Origin: Pseudomonas fluorescens NCIMB 11764
GTDB lineage: Bacteria; Pseudomonadota; Gammaproteobacteria; Pseudomonadales; Pseudomonadaceae
Length of the DNA stretch: 64,000 nucleotides
Assembly (NCBI RefSeq): GCF_000293885.2
Contig: NZ_CP010945.1
Coordinates: forward strand, 2,934,001-2,998,000
Direction of reading: 5' to 3'
Positions 54,071 through 62,490 of the stretch are shown here, piece after piece. Within the stretch, counting starts at the first letter, position 1; each line of letters starts with the position of its first letter. The translations under genes and the position numbers were made by a program. The notes beneath the pieces were generated by a model. The model saw nothing but the letters and a program-made list of their open reading frames with translations. It did no database searches and was not told the DNA's origin.

Positions 54071-57016
54071 ATGGTGGGGAAGGATATGCAAGGCATTTAC
54101 GGTTCTGAAAACACGTTGCCCTTGAGTGAACTGTTTACTCTGGTGCTACTTACACACAATCGTCCGGCGTTTTTGCGCAGGGCATTGCAGTTCTACAGCA
54201 CGCTGCCTTGCAGAATTCTGGTACTTGATTCGTCTGCCGTTGCCTTGGACGGCGCGGCGACGATTGCGGAAACCATCGACTATCGGCATTTGCCGCAGTT
54301 CGGCTATTGGGGTATCCAGTCGAAGCTGGTATTTGGTGTCGAAGAAATCACCACGCCGTACATGGTGTTTGCGGCCGACGATGACTTCCTGATTCATGAC
54401 GCGTTGATTGCATCGGTCGAGTTTTTGGATGCTAATCCCGATTATGGCATGTGCCATGGTTACGGGATGATGTACGTGGCCCGTGCCACCGAAGTGAATT
54501 ACTACCGCCGCGACCAAAGAGTGCAAGAGGATTACAACTCGCCGCAGCCTGAAGTTCGGGTCATGGACTTCATGGGCCAGTTCCTGCCACCTTTCTATGC
54601 GGTGACCCGCACTGACCTGCTGCAACAGTGGTACAGGCAGCTGCCTCCCGACACCAGTTTCGAGTGGCAGGAAATAGGCCACGCGTTCTACCTGCTGGCG
54701 TGTGCCAAGGCGCGGATTCTGCCAATTCCGTTCGCTGTACGTGAGGCGAACTATGGCGGTTCGGCCCATAACTCCAACGTGTTGACCGTACTGACGTACA
54801 AAGATGCGAAAACCGTCGCCGACCGTGAGCAGTTTGCGCAATTCCTGGCTTCGATCCCGACGCAGTTCAGCGACAGGGATCCGGCGCAGATCAAACAGAT
54901 TGCCCTGGACAGTTTTACCGCCATGGCCGACTGCCTGATAGAAGGTCGCTCGCTCAAAGGCACCATGATCGTCCGTTCGGTTTGGGTCGAGGCCGGGCGC
55001 GAGCCGATTCGTTCGTTCGGCCCCGAGCAGTTTGTCGAAATGCCGTTCTACAATAAAACGATGTTCGACCTGCTGACCGAATTCGAGTTTCTGTTGCACT
55101 CCATGCCGGCCGGCCGTCTGCAATTGCAGGAACTCGAAGGCATCCTGCTCAAGCAACACGAGCTGATGCGAATTCAGCCTAACGACAACGACCGCACCAT
55201 TCGTGCTCGCCTGTGGGAGGCATTGAGTCTTAATCGGTTCAACCGGTCGGTGGTCAAGCGCTTGATCGAGTCACTCGAAGACACCGAGGAACAGGACGAG
55301 AGGCTCAAGCTTCAAGCATGGGCCAAGCGTCTGGACTCGGTCCCGGGACAGGATGACCGCACGTTGCTGCAAAGCATGCCGTCCGGTCGTTTGCTTGACT
55401 GGCTCGATGCTCGCAATCCTGATGCCGCGCAGCTTTCAGATATCACCGAGTATCTGGGCAAGCACAACGGCGGCCCTCGGTTCGCCATTTTGCTGCTGGA
55501 CCTGGACGCCGACATGTTCAAGTTGCAGGCCACGCTCGACAGCCTGGTCAACGGGCATTGCAAGGCGTTCAACGTGGTGGTGTTCACCACTGGCGAGCTG
55601 CTGGCCACTACCAGCGTCCGCAACACCGTGCATTTCGTCAAAGTCAGCGCAACCCATTACGTTGACCGGATCAATCAGATCGTCGCGCAATCTACGGCCG
55701 ACTGGCTACTGCTGGCTGAGGCCGGAGATCAGTTCACCCCCAGCGGGTTGTTGCGTGCCAGCCTCGAGCTAATGGGCGTCGAAGGCGTGCGCGCGGTGGC
55801 CATGGACGAAATTCAGCGTCAGGCCGACGGCACGTTGGTGGATGTATTCCGTCCTGGAGTCAATCTTGATCTGCTGCAAACCGTGCCGTCGCTGATGGCG
55901 CGGCATTGGTTGATCCAGCGTGATGTATTGGCCCAGGCCAAAGGTTTCTCGACCGAGTACACCCAAGCCCTGGAGTTTGACCTGTTGCTGCGTCTGATCG
56001 AAGATGGTGGTCTCGGTGGGCTGGCGCACCTGGCCGAACCCTTGCTGATCTGCAACGCGCTGGCCACTGAAGAAAATGTTCAAGAACGTCAGGTTTTGAC
56101 TCGTCACCTGGCCAAGCGTGGGTATCGTGGTCAAGTCAGTTCGATGCTGCCGCAGACCTGGCAGATCGACTATCAGCACGCTGAACGACCGATGGTATCG
56201 ATCGTCCTCCAGAGCCAGGACAATCTGGAACACTTGCAACGTGCATTGGTCAGCGTACTGCAACGCACCCGCTACCAACGCCACGAAGTGCTGATTGTCG
56301 ACAACCACAGCCAATCGCCCGGACTGGCCGAATGGCTGAGCAGTCTGGAAGGCAAAGGCGAGCGGATTCGGGTACTGCGCATCGGTCAGCGCCTGAGCGG
56401 TTCAGCGTTGTATAACGTTGCCAGCGCCGAGGCCAAGGGTGAGTATCTGGTTCTCCTGTCGGCTGAAGCCCAGGTGTTCAATGCCAATTGGCTCGACGCC
56501 ATGCTCAACCAGGCCCAGCGTCCGGAAGTCGGCATCGTTGGCGCCAAACTGATGGACATTCATGGTGTCACCACCCAGGCCGGGTTCGTGCTCGGTTTGA
56601 ATGGCGATATCGGCTCGGTCTTTGTCGGTGAACGCAAGGACGCCAAGGGCTACCTCAATGGCCATCAAGTGGAGCAGAACTATTCGGCGGTTTCCGGTGC
56701 TTGTCTGATGATTCGCAAGGCGCTATATGAGGCGGTTGGCGGGCTGGATGAAGAGCATTTCGACGAAGCTTTTGGCGATATCGATTTGTGCCTGAAAGTC
56801 GCCGATGCCGGTTTTCTCACCGTCTGGACGCCACAAGCGCAGCTTTTGCACCCGGGCCTATTGCCTGAGGCGCCACAGGCCCGTGCGGCCCTGCGTGACA
56901 AATGGCAGGCCCGTTTCGAACAGGATTCGGCCTACAACCAGAACCTGGCCTTGACCGGCAAGGGCTTTACCCTCGGTAACGCTTGCGGTGTGAACTGGGC
57001 ACAGTTGCTTGCATAA
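54071..57016 (+). CDS. Second large flagellin glycosyltransferase (Fgt2-like)
   Basis: 981 residues. The N-terminal ~330 residues are a TIGR00180-type glycosyltransferase ('TLVLLTHNRPAFLRRALQF', DxD-like 'FAADDDF'), the middle is helical linker and a degenerate GT-A part, and the C-terminal ~270 residues (from ~705, 'PMVSIVLQSQDNLEHLQRA') form a GT2 module closely resembling the second GT2 module of the protein at 44079. In this copy the DxD position reads LLSAEA, so the module may not be catalytic. Start 54071 is uncertain; ATG at 54086 has a richer purine stretch just upstream. Probably extends or modifies the flagellin glycan. Confidence 0.8.
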   Translation: MVGKDMQGIYGSENTLPLSELFTLVLLTHNRPAFLRRALQFYSTLPCRILVLDSSAVALDGAATIAETIDYRHLPQFGYWGIQSKLVFGVEEITTPYMVFAADDDFLIHDALIASVEFLDANPDYGMCHGYGMMYVARATEVNYYRRDQRVQEDYNSPQPEVRVMDFMGQFLPPFYAVTRTDLLQQWYRQLPPDTSFEWQEIGHAFYLLACAKARILPIPFAVREANYGGSAHNSNVLTVLTYKDAKTVADREQFAQFLASIPTQFSDRDPAQIKQIALDSFTAMADCLIEGRSLKGTMIVRSVWVEAGREPIRSFGPEQFVEMPFYNKTMFDLLTEFEFLLHSMPAGRLQLQELEGILLKQHELMRIQPNDNDRTIRARLWEALSLNRFNRSVVKRLIESLEDTEEQDERLKLQAWAKRLDSVPGQDDRTLLQSMPSGRLLDWLDARNPDAAQLSDITEYLGKHNGGPRFAILLLDLDADMFKLQATLDSLVNGHCKAFNVVVFTTGELLATTSVRNTVHFVKVSATHYVDRINQIVAQSTADWLLLAEAGDQFTPSGLLRASLELMGVEGVRAVAMDEIQRQADGTLVDVFRPGVNLDLLQTVPSLMARHWLIQRDVLAQAKGFSTEYTQALEFDLLLRLIEDGGLGGLAHLAEPLLICNALATEENVQERQVLTRHLAKRGYRGQVSSMLPQTWQIDYQHAERPMVSIVLQSQDNLEHLQRALVSVLQRTRYQRHEVLIVDNHSQSPGLAEWLSSLEGKGERIRVLRIGQRLSGSALYNVASAEAKGEYLVLLSAEAQVFNANWLDAMLNQAQRPEVGIVGAKLMDIHGVTTQAGFVLGLNGDIGSVFVGERKDAKGYLNGHQVEQNYSAVSGACLMIRKALYEAVGGLDEEHFDEAFGDIDLCLKVADAGFLTVWTPQAQLLHPGLLPEAPQARAALRDKWQARFEQDSAYNQNLALTGKGFTLGNACGVNWAQLLA

Positions 57017-57046
57017 GCCAGGCTGACACGGGGAAGAGCTCCAGGC

Positions 57047-57288
57047 ATGTTCAGCGGTAAATCGATTTTCATCCGTCGGGTGCTTGGGCAATACCAGCCC
57101 AGGCGTGTGTTGATGTTTTCCCGCGATGAGCTCAAGCAGTACGAAATGCACAGGCGTTCAACGCGCCGTACATGCGTTACTTCATCGGTGATGCGCGCGA
57201 CGCCGACCGTTTGCGTCAGGCCATGCGCGGTATCGATTACGTGGTGCATGCATCGGCCCTGAAACAAGTGCCGGCGTTGGCGGTACCA
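57047..57288 (+). pseudogene. pseB: Fragment of pseB (UDP-GlcNAc 4,6-dehydratase/5-epimerase)
   Basis: A first frame encodes 'MFSGKSIFIRRVLGQYQPRRV' (split) and 'SRDELKQYEM'; after a frameshift near 57160 a second frame encodes 'MRYFIGDARDADRLRQAM' and 'YVVHASALKQVP'. These are the N-terminal ~120 residues of PseB, lacking the Gly-rich NAD loop (internal deletion) and everything after ALKQVP. PseB is the first enzyme of pseudaminic acid synthesis. Clearly non-functional. Confidence 0.8.
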
Positions 57289-57404
57289 GTTGGGACGGGC
57301 ATGGGGCTGCCGACGAGCTGCTTGCGATCTCGAATAATCAGTAGGTCAACGGCGAACTGATGGCGACCTCGGGTGCTTCACGTGTTTCTGGGCAAGGATC
57401 GCCC

Positions 57405-57712
57405 ATGACCAGTTTCAAGATGGGCAATCGCTCGCTCGGCGCCGATGCGCCGCCGTTCATGATTGCCGAGATGAGCGGTAACCATAATCAGTCGCTGGAA
57501 GTGGCACTACCGATCGCAAGTCCTTGGTGTACCGCCGTTCGCTGCATGTCACCCAGGACATGGCCACCGGAGAGCCTTTCACCGTCGCCAATCTGCGGGC
57601 CATCCGTTCAGGTATGGGGCTTGCTCCCAAACGCGCTGAATCCCCTCTGGGTCGCCGCGCCGCCAGGGCATCCAGGCGCGGAACGTCGCTGGATTGGTCA
57701 TTGGTCGAATAA
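57405..57712 (+). pseudogene. pseI: Fragment of pseI (pseudaminic acid synthase)
   Basis: The frame at 57405 encodes 'MTSFKMGNRSLGADAPPFM' and 'IAEMSGNHNQSLEVAL', the N-terminus of PseI. From about 57517 another frame encodes 'KSLVYRRSLHVTQDMATG' and 'ANLRAIRSGMGLAPK', the C-terminal antifreeze-like (SAF) domain, ending at a proper stop. About 240 central residues are missing. The 228 bp after it show no gene. Confidence 0.8.
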
Positions 57713-57940
57713 CCTCTTGTGAGGCTGATTCGGCAAAATAGCGTGACCTGCGAGTCATAACGCGCATCTTCACTGTATTGTATTAATCGGGAAGGTGGCG
57801 CCTGGTGTCTGTTTGGCCCAGTGATAGCCCTTTATTCTTCCTGTTGTCGCCACCTCGGGGCGACGTTTTTCTCTGTTTGTCGGCGCCCCTCGAATCATTA
57901 CGAGCGGTGGTATTGGGCTGTTTATTATTGGGAAGCCGTA

Positions 57941-58867
57941 ATGATTGGCATAAAAAGCATTGCGAGCTACGTTCCTGTAGCCGGCGTGGACAATTACGCA
58001 CAAGGTGCAAAATTCGAAAAGGATGAAGAATTCATCCTGGGCAAAATCGGTTCGGCCTTCTTGCCACGCAAAGACGCCGGGCAGGAAACTTCGGACCTGT
58101 GTGTCGAAGCAGTCAACGCGCTGTTCGCCAACAATCCCGACTTGAAGCGTGAATCCATCGACGTATTGATCGTCGTCACTCAGAACGGTGACGAAGAAGG
58201 CCTGCCACACACTGCGGCCATCGTTCAGGACAAACTGGGCCTGCCGACCACTGTGGCCGCGTTCGATATTTCCCTGGGCTGCTCCGGCTACGTCTATGGC
58301 ATCTATGCAATCAAGGGCTTCATGGAGGCGACAGGCCTGAAGAATGGCCTGCTGATCACCGCCGATCCTTACTCGAAGATCGTCGACCCGGAAGACCGCA
58401 ACACCACCATGCTCTTTGGCGATGCAGCCACCGCGACCTGGATGGGCGAAGACGCACCTTGGCAGTTGGGCAAGGCTAAGTTCGGCACCGACGGTTCCGG
58501 CGCGCCGCACCTGAAGGTTTCCGACGGCGTGTTTTTCATGAACGGCCGTCAGGTCTTCAACTTCGCGTTGCTCAAGGTTCCGGCGCATTTGCATGAGCTG
58601 CTCACAGACTCGGGCCTGACGGCTGACGATATCGATGCCTTCTGCATTCACCAGGGCAGTGCGGCGATTGTCGATGCCGTGGCACGACGTTTCGAAGGTG
58701 AGCCCGAGAAGTTCATCAAGGACATGGTCGAGACCGGCAACACCGTGTCGTCGAGCATTCCGTTGCTGCTGGAAAAACACGTCTTGGATTCCGCCTGGAA
58801 GCGCGTTGCGCTGAGTGGTTTCGGGGTAGGGTTGTCTTGGGGGTCGGCGATTATCTATCGCCCTTGA
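57941..58867 (+). CDS. KAS III-like 3-oxoacyl-ACP synthase of the flagellin glycosylation island
   Basis: 308 residues; the ATG at 57941 follows GGGAAG and gives a typical start (MIGIKSIASYVP). The thiolase-fold catalytic triad is complete: Cys114 in 'DISLGCSGYVYG', His237 in 'CIHQGSAA', Asn267 in 'GNTVSSS'. It matches in position orf3 of the P. syringae flagellin glycosylation island. There the 4-amino sugar carries a 3-hydroxybutyryl-type acyl group; by analogy this enzyme may provide the acyl chain for the amino sugar. It stands alone between two decayed regions, followed by a terminator. Confidence 0.85.
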   Translation: MIGIKSIASYVPVAGVDNYAQGAKFEKDEEFILGKIGSAFLPRKDAGQETSDLCVEAVNALFANNPDLKRESIDVLIVVTQNGDEEGLPHTAAIVQDKLGLPTTVAAFDISLGCSGYVYGIYAIKGFMEATGLKNGLLITADPYSKIVDPEDRNTTMLFGDAATATWMGEDAPWQLGKAKFGTDGSGAPHLKVSDGVFFMNGRQVFNFALLKVPAHLHELLTDSGLTADDIDAFCIHQGSAAIVDAVARRFEGEPEKFIKDMVETGNTVSSSIPLLLEKHVLDSAWKRVALSGFGVGLSWGSAIIYRP

Positions 58868-58896
58868 ATCTCGGCTCTTTAGTCAAAGAAAGCCAG

Positions 58897-58943
58897 GCAA
58901 AAAAATAGCGTTCAAGGTTACTCCTTGAACGCTATTTTTTTGC
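58897..58943. terminator. Strong bidirectional terminator
   Basis: A 21-bp perfect inverted repeat: 58897-58917 pairs with 58923-58943 around ttact, including A7/T7 runs at the base. Confidence 0.93.
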
Positions 58944-58947
58944 CCGA

Positions 58948-59555
58948 ATGAAAATCCATGAGCAAGTTCTGCGAGCGCTATGCCGAAGTCATACAGCGGC
59001 GCTGGCCGAGTTGTTCGGTTCCTGTGGCGGGCAGGAAGTATTCGTCATTGCCACGGGCCCTAGTCTTGAGTTGCTCTTCGATCGCTTGCGGGCGATTCGC
59101 GAGCAGGCGGCGCGACCGGTGTTCATTTGTGTCGCTACCGCCTATCGGCCGCTATTCAATCATGGCATTCGCCCCGACGTAGTGGCCAGCATCGACCAGC
59201 GCCTCTCGGTCCGGCATCTGCCGCCTGAAGGCACATACGCGATAACGCTGGCGTACATGCCTATGGTCGATCCGCTGATGTTCGGGGCCTGCAGGGGCGG
59301 AGTTATACCGGCTATTCCGCCAGCCCGATTTATCAACAGCTGCTTCAGCAATGGCTCAGGGGCGAACTTTATGTGGGCGGTAGCGTGATTCACCCAACGG
59401 TGGACCTTGCGGTGAAGATGGGCGCAGCGCAGATCATCCTGTTCGTGGCCGACTTTGCCTTTCCTCGCCACTCCGTCGCCGGCATTTCCATGACGTCATT
59501 TTTTTCGCCGCTTGAGTGTGGCCAAGCCCTTTGTTTACGGGGGGTGGCAACGTGA
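58948..59555 (+). pseudogene. Fragment of a Maf-type (DUF115/MptE-like) flagellin glycosyltransferase
   Basis: First frame: 'VFVIATGPSLELLFDRLR' and 'LFNHGIRPDVVASIDQ', the substrate-binding core of DUF115. After a frameshift near 59295 the second frame gives 'SPIYQQLLQQWLRGELYVGG', 'SVIHPTVDLAVKMGA' and 'VADFAFPRHS'. The N-terminus, the central stretch and the C-terminus are missing compared with Maf proteins of 400-650 residues. Maf (motility accessory factor) proteins transfer pseudaminic or legionaminic acid to flagellin. Confidence 0.75.
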
Positions 59556-59579
59556 TGGCAAATATTTTTGAAAATCCCC

Positions 59580-59606
59580 TAAAGCAAGTTGTATTCCCGA
59601 CGATAA
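59580..59606 (+). promoter_or_regulatory. FliA (sigma-28) promoter of fliC
   Basis: taaagcaa-N11-gacgataa fits the consensus TAAAGTTT-N11-GCCGATAA with exact spacing, 80 bp before fliC. Confidence 0.9.
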
Positions 59607-59686
59607 CTATTACGAAGGTTCTCTAGGCCATACCCGGCGGTTGCCAGGGCCGGAAGCCGCAGTACCCAACCAACGAGGAATTCGTC

Positions 59687-60538
59687 ATGGCTTTAACAGT
59701 AAACACTAACGTTACATCGTTGAACGTACAGAAAAACCTGAACAAGGCTTCTGATGCTCTGTCGACTTCGATGACTCGCCTGTCTTCCGGCTTGAAAATC
59801 AACAGTGCTAAAGACGACGCCGCCGGCCTGCAAATCGCTACCCGTATGACCTCGCAGATCCGTGGTCAGACCATGGCGATCAAAAACGCCAACGACGGTA
59901 TCTCGATCGCTCAGACCGCTGAAGGCGCGATGCAAGAATCGACCAACATTCTGCAGCGTATGCGTGAACTGGCCGTTCAAGCACGAAACGATTCCAACGG
60001 TACCGACGACCGTGCAGCTCTGAACAAAGAGTTCGCAACCATGTCGGACGAACTGACGCGTATTGCCAAGTCGACCAACCTGAACGGCAAAAACCTGATC
60101 GACGGCACCGCTGGCACCATGACCTTCCAGGTTGGTTCCAACACTGGTGCAACCAACCAGATCACCATCACTCTGGCCAGCGGCTTCGACGCTGCTACCC
60201 TGAGCGTAGGTTCTGGCACCGTCGCGATCACCGGTACCGACAGCACCACTGCAGAAGCCAGCACCAAGGCTGCAATCGACGCAATCGACGCGGCACTGAA
60301 AACTATCAACACCAGCCGTGCTGACCTTGGTGCTGCGCAAAACCGTCTGACCAGCACCATCTCCAACCTGCAGAACATCAACGAAAACGCCAGTGCTGCA
60401 CTGGGTCGCGTACAAGATACCGACTTCGCTGCTGAAACTGCACAGCTGACCAAGCAACAAACTCTGCAACAAGCTTCTACCGCAGTTCTGGCTCAGGCCA
60501 ACCAACTGCCATCCGCTGTACTGAAACTGCTTCAGTAA
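59687..60538 (+). CDS. fliC: Flagellin FliC, short form
   Basis: 283 residues. Conserved coiled ends (N-terminal 'NVTSLNVQKNLNKASDALS', 'RLSSGLKINSAKDDAAGLQI'; C-terminal 'ALGRVQDTDFAAETAQLTK') with a short, Ser/Thr-rich variable middle of only ~90 residues ('GTVAITGTDSTTAEASTKA'), so the D2/D3 outer domains are reduced or absent. Those exposed Ser/Thr residues are the likely sites for the glycans made by the upstream island. GAGGAA ribosome site upstream; sigma-28 promoter. Confidence 0.97.
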   Translation: MALTVNTNVTSLNVQKNLNKASDALSTSMTRLSSGLKINSAKDDAAGLQIATRMTSQIRGQTMAIKNANDGISIAQTAEGAMQESTNILQRMRELAVQARNDSNGTDDRAALNKEFATMSDELTRIAKSTNLNGKNLIDGTAGTMTFQVGSNTGATNQITITLASGFDAATLSVGSGTVAITGTDSTTAEASTKAAIDAIDAALKTINTSRADLGAAQNRLTSTISNLQNINENASAALGRVQDTDFAAETAQLTKQQTLQQASTAVLAQANQLPSAVLKLLQ

Positions 60539-60554
60539 TAGCTGGTTGAGTTTT

Positions 60555-60593
60555 GGCGGGGGAGTGCGCATGTCGCGCTCTCTCGCTTTTTTA
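60555..60593 (+). terminator. Terminator after fliC
   Basis: An imperfect G+C-rich hairpin (gcgggggagtgcgc / gcgctctctcgc) followed by six T, 6 bp before the flaG ribosome site; it probably limits read-through from the highly expressed fliC. Confidence 0.75.
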
Positions 60594-60611
60594 CTTTAAG
60601 AGGTGATGGAC

Positions 60612-60974
60612 ATGGATATGAGCGTCAAGCTGAACTTGTCTTATCCTGCGGCCAAGCAGACGACTGTTGCCGATAAGCCGGCGCAGAAACCTCTAGCGGA
60701 AACTGCGCCAGTGGTTGCCGTCAAGGAAGAAAGTAAAGGCACCCAAACCGAGCAGGAAAAACTGAAGATGGCCGTTCAGGAAATCGAAAAGTTTGTTCAG
60801 TCGGTCAAGCGCAACCTGGAGTTCTCGATTGATGAGCCTTCAGGCAAAGTTGTGGTAAAAGTGATTGCCAGTGACTCCGGTGAGGTGATCCGTCAGATCC
60901 CCAACGAAGAAGTTCTGAAACTGGCCAATAGTTTGAATGATGCAAGCAGTCTGTTGTTCAGCGCTAAAGTCTGA
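60612..60974 (+). CDS. flaG: Flagellar protein FlaG
   Basis: 120 residues. C-terminal FlaG domain with 'VKRNLEFSIDEPSGKVVVKV' and 'GEVIRQIPNEEVLKLAN'. AGG at 60601-60603 lies 8 nt from the ATG at 60612; upstream in-frame GTG/ATG codons are too close to it. FlaG influences filament length or flexibility in Pseudomonas. Confidence 0.92.
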   Translation: MDMSVKLNLSYPAAKQTTVADKPAQKPLAETAPVVAVKEESKGTQTEQEKLKMAVQEIEKFVQSVKRNLEFSIDEPSGKVVVKVIASDSGEVIRQIPNEEVLKLANSLNDASSLLFSAKV

Positions 60975-60977
60975 CTG

Positions 60978-60994
60978 CTGGCACGAATTTTGTT
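60978..60994 (+). promoter_or_regulatory. Sigma-54 promoter candidate for fliD
   Basis: ctggcacgaattttgtt matches YTGGCACGRNNNTTGCW at every fixed position except the -12 C (T here). It would start transcription about 50 bp before fliD. FleQ/RpoN control of fliD is known in P. aeruginosa. Confidence 0.7.
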
Positions 60995-61056
60995 GTTTTG
61001 TTCTTTTGGGCGTTGTAGTGGTCAAAAGGCCGGCGACACACTGAAGGGAGTTTCAC

Positions 61057-62478
61057 ATGGCAAGTCCAATTCTACCAGGCACGGGTTTAGGCTCCGGCAT
61101 TAATACCGGTGATATCGTCAAAGCCTTGGTGAACGCTGACAAAGCGGCCAAGCAAGGTCAGATCGACCGTGGGACTGCGACCAACACCGCAAGCATCTCC
61201 GGTATAGGGTCCTTGAAGTCCTTGATGGCTGCGTTTACCAAATCCATGACTGATTTGGGTAGCAAAACCAGCCCGCAGTTTCCGGGTTTTGCCGCGACTT
61301 CCTCCGATGTGAAAATCGTCACGGCCACCGCCAGTAACTCGGCCGTGGGTGGCAACTACTCCATCAATGTCACGAATCTCGCCACCTCTTCCAAAGTGAC
61401 CAGTAAGGCTTTTGTCGGTGGTACGACCAGCGCTATCACAGATGGCACGATGACCATTAAGCAGGGCGCTGCGACATTCAATCTTGATATAAAACCCGGC
61501 GCTACACTGCAATCGGTTCGAGATTCGATCAACGCCGATGCCTCGCTCAAGGGCGCCGGTATCAGCGCCAACATCGTGACTGACTCTTTCGGGGCGCGTC
61601 TGGTGTTGGGTTCGAGCACGACAGGAGCCAACTCGGATATTTCCGTCACTGGCATCCCTGAGCTGGCCATCGATGGCGCGAACGTCGTAGGTACTACTGC
61701 TTCTCCAATGACTGCCGCTTCTGCTGGTTCTATCGGAGCCTTGGCTGTTGATGCAAATTTCACCGTCGATGGTATGGCGCTGACCAGCAAGAGCAATACC
61801 GTGGATAAGGCGGTCTCCGGGTTGACGTTCAACCTGTTGGCAGCGGGGTCTTCGACTGTGACGGTGGCTACCAATACCGATGGTTTGAAGGCGTCCATCC
61901 AGAAGTTCGTTGATGCCTACAACGCCATTGCCAACAGTGTCACGGCGCTCACCAAGCCTTCGCTTGATGCTAATGGTAAACCGACCGTTTCGGCGGCACT
62001 GACAGGTGACGCGCTGCCGCGTTCGATCCTGTCGGCCATTCGCGGTCCGCTGTCTGAAACGGGTGCGGGTGACAAGCTCACCGTACTGGCGCAGCTGGGG
62101 ATTACCACTAACCAAAAGACCGGTGCCCTCGATTTTGATAGCACTAAATTCTCTGCTGCGATGAACGACAAAAAGCTGGGCGGTGAAGTCCAGGAGTTGT
62201 TCACAGGCAGTAACGGTCTGCTGGAGCGAATGAGCAAGGCTGTGGAGCCTTTTACAGAGACCGGCGGGATTCTGGATCAGCGCACCACCAGTCTGAACAA
62301 GACCAAGACCAAGTTGGCAAGCGACCAGGATGCCCTTGACCGTCGAATCGAGACCCTGACCGCGGTATTGACCAAAAAGTACAACGACATGGATACCCTC
62401 GTCGGCAAGCTGAAAGCGACAGCCAGCAATATCACTTCGATGTTCGAAGCCATGACCGCGCAGCAGAAGAACTCGTAA
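61057..62478 (+). CDS. fliD: Flagellar cap protein FliD (HAP2)
   Basis: 473 residues. N-terminal 'GLGSGINTGDIVKALVNADK' and C-terminal coiled region 'QRTTSLNKTKTKLASDQDALDRRIE' (split) with 'KYNDMDTLVGKLKATASNI'. It forms the pentameric/hexameric filament cap that promotes flagellin folding and can mediate mucin adhesion. A GAAGGGAG ribosome site precedes it. Confidence 0.96.
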   Translation: MASPILPGTGLGSGINTGDIVKALVNADKAAKQGQIDRGTATNTASISGIGSLKSLMAAFTKSMTDLGSKTSPQFPGFAATSSDVKIVTATASNSAVGGNYSINVTNLATSSKVTSKAFVGGTTSAITDGTMTIKQGAATFNLDIKPGATLQSVRDSINADASLKGAGISANIVTDSFGARLVLGSSTTGANSDISVTGIPELAIDGANVVGTTASPMTAASAGSIGALAVDANFTVDGMALTSKSNTVDKAVSGLTFNLLAAGSSTVTVATNTDGLKASIQKFVDAYNAIANSVTALTKPSLDANGKPTVSAALTGDALPRSILSAIRGPLSETGAGDKLTVLAQLGITTNQKTGALDFDSTKFSAAMNDKKLGGEVQELFTGSNGLLERMSKAVEPFTETGGILDQRTTSLNKTKTKLASDQDALDRRIETLTAVLTKKYNDMDTLVGKLKATASNITSMFEAMTAQQKNS

Positions 62479-62490
62479 CATTCGCAGTGC

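Noticed and set aside
57172..57360. Short frame MRYFIGDARDADRLRQ as a real small gene
   Set aside because: It is the middle of PseB in a shifted frame, with no start context; treated as part of the pseudogene.
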